Of a stretch of DNA of 10,000 bases, positions 6,744-10,000 are shown piece after piece. The stretch's first letter is position 1, and each line of letters begins with the position of its first letter. Below the pieces are notes generated by a model. The model was not told the origin of the DNA. It did no database searches and saw only the letters and a program-made list of their open reading frames with translations. The position numbers were made by a program, and so were the translations under genes. The DNA is from DASUBN01 sp035465695. GTDB lineage: Bacteria; Pseudomonadota; Gammaproteobacteria; Natronospirales; REEB76. The stretch spans positions 1 to 10,000 of the forward strand of contig DATIVR010000200.1 in NCBI GenBank assembly GCA_035465695.1, in the 5' to 3' direction.

Positions 6744-8918
6744 ATGTCCAAACTGGCACGCTCCAACGTACAAGCCGCAGGCGATCTGCATCTCCTGTCA
6801 CAGGCTCGTCACCATTCGCCTTCTGCGTTCCTCGGACCGCACAGTGCCGAGGGCGCGATGGTGATACGCGCGTATCTGCCTCACGCACGCGCCGCATGGC
6901 TGGACTCGAAGCGCACGCCGATGACGCGGGTGCCCGGTTCCGCGCTGTTCGAAGCACCGCGCCGGGATGGCGGCGCGTATGAACTCGTCTGGCTGGACGC
7001 GGAGGGGCACGAGTTCCGGCACGCAGATCCTTACAGCTTCCCGCCGGAATTGCCGATGGAGGAACTGGCCGCGTTCAACCGCGGCGAACATCGCCGCGCG
7101 CAGCGGATGCTTGGCGCCCATCTGCGGGAGCGTTCCGGCGTGAAGGGGACACGCTTCGCGGTATGGGCGCCCAACGCGGAACGCGTCAGCGTGGTGGGTG
7201 ATTTCAACCGCTGGGACGGCCGCTGTCATCCGATGGACGCGCGCGGCGGCAGTGGGATCTGGGAACTGTTCATCCCAGGCGTCGCAGCCGGCGCGCTGTA
7301 CAAGTTCGAGATCCGCAACCGGCATACCGGTGAGATCCTGTTGCGCGCTGATCCTTTCGCCCGGCAGGCCGAGAGACCTTCCGACAGCGCTTCCCGGGTA
7401 GCCACCTCGACCTACGCTTGGGACGATGCGGGCTGGATGCGGGAACGCCCTGATTGGCGTAATGCGCCCATGGCGATCTACGAGGTCCACGCCGGCTCCT
7501 GGCGCCGCCACCCGGACGGCCGTTTCTACAGTTACCAGGAACTGGCCGAGACGCTGGTGCCCTATGTGCGGGAATCCGGCTTCACGCACATCGAACTGAT
7601 GCCGATCACGGAACATCCCTACGACGCGTCCTGGGGCTATCAGACCACCGGTTACTTCGCGCCGACCGCGCGCTTCGGCACGCCGGATGAGTTCCGCCAT
7701 CTGGTGGACTGCTGCCACCGGGCGGGACTCGGCGTCATCCTGGACTGGGTGCCCGGCCACTTCCCGCGCGACGAGCATGCGCTGGTGCGCTTCGACGGCA
7801 CCGCGCTCTACGAGCATGAGGACCCACGCCGCGGCTTGCATCCGGACTGGGGCACGCTGGTGTTCAATTACGGCCGCAACGAGGTGCGCAGTTTCCTCAT
7901 CTCGAGCGCGGTGTATTGGCTGGAGGAGTTCCACCTGGACGGCCTCAGGGTGGATGCCGTGGCCTCCATGTTGTACCTGGACTACGGGCGCAAGGACGGC
8001 GAGTGGCTGCCGAACGTGCACGGCGGCAAGGAGAACCTGGAGGCCGTGGCGTTCCTGCAGGCCTTGAACACCGCCACCCACGGCGAGTGTCCCGGCAGTT
8101 TCACGGTCGCGGAGGAGTCCACCTCCTGGCCGGCAGTGACGCGGCCGGATTGGCTGGGCGGGCTGGGTTTCAGCATGAAGTGGAACATGGGCTGGATGCA
8201 TGACACCCTGGCCTACCTGCATGAGGACCCGATCCACCGCCGCTACCATCATGAACGGCTCACCTTCGGGCTGCTTTATGCCTTCTCGGAGAACTTCGTG
8301 CTGCCGTTCTCCCACGACGAAGTGGTGCATGGCAAGGGTTCGCTCGCGGCGCGCATGCCGGGGGACGCCTGGCAGCGGTTCGCCAATCTGCGGCTGCTGT
8401 TCAGTTATCTCTTCACCTATCCAGGCAAGAAGCTGCTCTTCATGGGTGATGAGTTCGGCATGCCTGCGGAATGGTCCCACGACCGGCAACTCCCTTGGGA
8501 GCGGCTGGTGGAGCCGCTGCATGGCAGCTTGCGGCGCCTGGTCTGCGATCTGGCCCGTCTCTATCGCAAGGAACCCGCTCTCTATCTCCATGACTTCGAG
8601 GCCCAGGGTTTCGAGTGGGTGGATTGCCACGACGTCAACCAATCCACCGTCAGTTATCTGCGCCGCGGCGGAGCTGAAGAATTGCTGGTGATACTGAACT
8701 TCACCCCGGTGGTGCGGCAGGGTTATCGCGTCGGGGTGCCACGCCCCGGCCGCTACGTGGAAGTGTTGAATTCTGACGCCGCGATCTATGGGGGCTCCAA
8801 CGTGGGAAACCTGGGGGAAGTACCGGCGGAAGCGTCGTCATGGATGGGCCGGCCCTATTCCCTCAACCTCACCTTGCCGCCCCTCGCGGCGCTGATCCTG
8901 CGCGTGCCGGAAGCCTGA
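6744..8918 (+). CDS. glgB: 1,4-alpha-glucan (glycogen) branching enzyme, GH13
   Basis: Cuts alpha-1,4 chains and reattaches them through alpha-1,6 links, acting on the polymer made by GlgA. The 724-residue protein is full length for the long E. coli-type form. It has an N-terminal N1 domain (about 15-110), a CBM48 domain (about 135-215, with TRFAVWAPNA and VGDFNRWDG), the GH13 barrel from YEVHAGSW (246-253), and a C-terminal beta domain. Catalytic positions correspond to E. coli with an offset of one: D334 in ILDWVPGHF, nucleophile D404 in LRVDAVASM, acid/base E457 in AEEST, and D525 in SHDEVVHGK. The start is taken as ATG 6744, which aligns with the E. coli N-terminus. An in-frame TTG lies two codons upstream, and no strong Shine-Dalgarno site is visible before either. 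glgA follows after 1 bp, so the two are probably one operon. Confidence 0.97.
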   Translation: MSKLARSNVQAAGDLHLLSQARHHSPSAFLGPHSAEGAMVIRAYLPHARAAWLDSKRTPMTRVPGSALFEAPRRDGGAYELVWLDAEGHEFRHADPYSFPPELPMEELAAFNRGEHRRAQRMLGAHLRERSGVKGTRFAVWAPNAERVSVVGDFNRWDGRCHPMDARGGSGIWELFIPGVAAGALYKFEIRNRHTGEILLRADPFARQAERPSDSASRVATSTYAWDDAGWMRERPDWRNAPMAIYEVHAGSWRRHPDGRFYSYQELAETLVPYVRESGFTHIELMPITEHPYDASWGYQTTGYFAPTARFGTPDEFRHLVDCCHRAGLGVILDWVPGHFPRDEHALVRFDGTALYEHEDPRRGLHPDWGTLVFNYGRNEVRSFLISSAVYWLEEFHLDGLRVDAVASMLYLDYGRKDGEWLPNVHGGKENLEAVAFLQALNTATHGECPGSFTVAEESTSWPAVTRPDWLGGLGFSMKWNMGWMHDTLAYLHEDPIHRRYHHERLTFGLLYAFSENFVLPFSHDEVVHGKGSLAARMPGDAWQRFANLRLLFSYLFTYPGKKLLFMGDEFGMPAEWSHDRQLPWERLVEPLHGSLRRLVCDLARLYRKEPALYLHDFEAQGFEWVDCHDVNQSTVSYLRRGGAEELLVILNFTPVVRQGYRVGVPRPGRYVEVLNSDAAIYGGSNVGNLGEVPAEASSWMGRPYSLNLTLPPLAALILRVPEA
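8909..8913 (+). promoter_or_regulatory. Ribosome-binding site of glgA
   Basis: GGAAG in the last codons of glgB, 6 nt before the glgA ATG at 8920. The arrangement (GGAAG, then a TGA stop, one base, then the start) mirrors the GH57-malQ junction on the other strand and suggests coupled translation. Confidence 0.6.
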
Positions 8919-8919
8919 G

Positions 8920-10000
8920 ATGGCGCATCGCATCCTCTTCGTCAGCACTGAGGTGCGGCCGTACATCAAGGTAGGCGGTCTTGCGGACGTCGCCGCCGGC
9001 CTGCCCGCGGCGCTGGCGGCACTCGGACACGAGGTGCGGGTGCTGGCACCGGTGACAGCGGCTGCTCTCAAGACCGCGCAAGCCCAAGGCGCAAGCCGCG
9101 TGCGCACCGTGGGCCTGCCGGACCAGGTGCAGGTGCTGGAACTTCCGCTCGCGGGAGACCTGGCCAAGGTCTGGCTGCTGGATACCCCGGGATTCCGCCG
9201 CCGTTCGGGAACGCCATACCAGGACGCCCAGGGTGAGCAATACCCGGACGACGCCGAACGCTTCGATGAGTTGGCGCGCGTCGCGGCCCGGCTCGCGGCC
9301 GGCGCCGGAGGGTGGGTGCCGGACCTGGTGCACTGTCACGAATGGCATGCCGGACTGGTACCGGTCCATCTCATGTTGCAGCGGGTACCCGCGGCGAGCG
9401 TGTTCACCATCCATAACCTGCAATATCAGGGTGTATTCCCTGCCGCGACGTTCTCCGCGCTCGGCCTGCCGCCCTGGCTGTGGCACCCGGAGGCCATCGA
9501 GTTCCATGGTGCGCTGAACTTCATGAAAGCCGGTCTGGTGTTCAGCGAGCGCCTCACTTCGGTGAGCCCCGGCTACAGCCGCGAGATCCTCACCCCGCAG
9601 TTCGGCGCCGGCCTCGACAGCGTGCTGCGGACGCGCCTGCCTCAGCTCAGCGGCATCATCAACGGCATCGACCCACAACATTGGGACCCGGGCCACAACC
9701 CGTTACTGACGTCGCACTTCGACTCGAAGCACCTGGACAGCCGCCGGCCCAACCGGGCTGCGTTGCTCCAGGAGTTCGGCTTGCCGGATAAGGGCGGGCT
9801 GCTATTGGGCGTGGTGGCGCGCATGGTGGCGCAGAAAGGCATAGACATCGTCCTGGAAGCCCTGCCGGAGATCTTCAGACTCAAGGTGCAGTGCGTCGTG
9901 CTCGGCAGTGGCGAGGCTGGCTTGCAGAAGGCGCTGGTCGAAGCCGGCGAACGCTTTCCGGACCGGCTGGGAGTGCGACTCGGGCACGATGAGAAGCTCG
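8920..10000 (+). CDS. glgA: Glycogen synthase (ADP-glucose type), 3'-truncated
   Basis: Transfers glucose from ADP-glucose to the non-reducing end of the growing alpha-1,4-glucan (GT5 family, retaining GT-B fold). The 360 residues visible run without a stop off the right edge; family members are about 480 residues, so roughly the last quarter is missing. Visible features are the N-terminal STEVRPYIKVGGLADV segment (9-24), with K17 in the KxGGL motif that binds ADP-glucose, and DLVHCHEWH (135-143). They continue with TIHNLQYQG (163-171, H165), INGID..WDP (247-256) and ARMVAQKGID (300-309). In the last, R301 and K306 correspond to the donor-phosphate residues R300 and K305 of E. coli. The usual KTGGL motif reads KVGGL here. 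The C-terminal catalytic glutamate region lies outside the window. The ATG at 8920 has a GGAAG site and lies 1 bp past the glgB stop. Confidence 0.96.
   Translation, partial: MAHRILFVSTEVRPYIKVGGLADVAAGLPAALAALGHEVRVLAPVTAAALKTAQAQGASRVRTVGLPDQVQVLELPLAGDLAKVWLLDTPGFRRRSGTPYQDAQGEQYPDDAERFDELARVAARLAAGAGGWVPDLVHCHEWHAGLVPVHLMLQRVPAASVFTIHNLQYQGVFPAATFSALGLPPWLWHPEAIEFHGALNFMKAGLVFSERLTSVSPGYSREILTPQFGAGLDSVLRTRLPQLSGIINGIDPQHWDPGHNPLLTSHFDSKHLDSRRPNRAALLQEFGLPDKGGLLLGVVARMVAQKGIDIVLEALPEIFRLKVQCVVLGSGEAGLQKALVEAGERFPDRLGVRLGHDEKL

Noticed and set aside
6798..8642. A 614-codon open frame on the - strand opposite glgB, and similar long frames opposite the other genes (for example 777-2231 - , 8869-9696 - , 5277-6077 + , 4328-4837 + , 2464-3105 +)
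   Set aside because: All lie in the antisense frame whose codons are exact complements of the sense codons. There a stop arises only opposite TTA, CTA or TCA, which this GC-rich coding sequence rarely uses. The sense genes have clear families and catalytic motifs, while the antisense translations show no recognisable domain.
1..10000. Mobile element, prophage, CRISPR, tRNA or rRNA, or horizontally acquired island
   Set aside because: No repeats, transposase-like reading frames or RNA gene signatures were seen. Codon style looks uniform by eye and every gene belongs to one pathway.

Overview
The window is a compact glycogen (bacterial alpha-glucan) metabolism locus from a GC-rich bacterium. 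The E. coli-type GlgC and GlgB and the strong avoidance of TTA, CTA and TCA codons suggest a GC-rich proteobacterium, possibly a gammaproteobacterium. That placement is inference, since there is no rRNA or other marker gene here. Almost every base is coding. I see no mobile element, tRNA, rRNA, CRISPR array or large repeat.

Layout from left to right: (1) a 5'-truncated alpha-glucan phosphorylase gene (glgP type) on the + strand, ending at 2264. (2) A leftward three-gene set on the - strand, read in the order glgC (6578-5307), a GH57 family glycoside hydrolase (5317-3635) and malQ (3633-2269). The first two overlap by 11 bp and the next pair is separated by 1 bp, so they are very probably one transcript. 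(3) A 165 bp divergent intergenic region, 6579-6743, the only sizeable non-coding stretch. (4) A rightward pair, glgB (6744-8918) and glgA (8920 to beyond the right edge), separated by 1 bp. The malQ and glgP stop codons face each other with only 4 bp between them.

Together the genes cover both directions of glycogen turnover. GlgC makes ADP-glucose, GlgA elongates the alpha-1,4 chain and GlgB adds alpha-1,6 branches. GlgP shortens chains by phosphorolysis, MalQ reshuffles short maltodextrins, and the GH57 enzyme probably hydrolyses or transfers alpha-glucan. No GlgX/TreX-type debranching enzyme gene is in the window. None of the six proteins shows a signal peptide or membrane segment, so all are expected in the cytoplasm.

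No wholly new system is apparent; this is a recognisable glg cluster. The points most worth following are at residue level. GlgC has non-E. coli residues at several allosteric-site positions. MalQ is about 45 residues short in one segment and appears to lack the aromatic secondary glucan-binding site. The GH57 gene is embedded between glgC and malQ.
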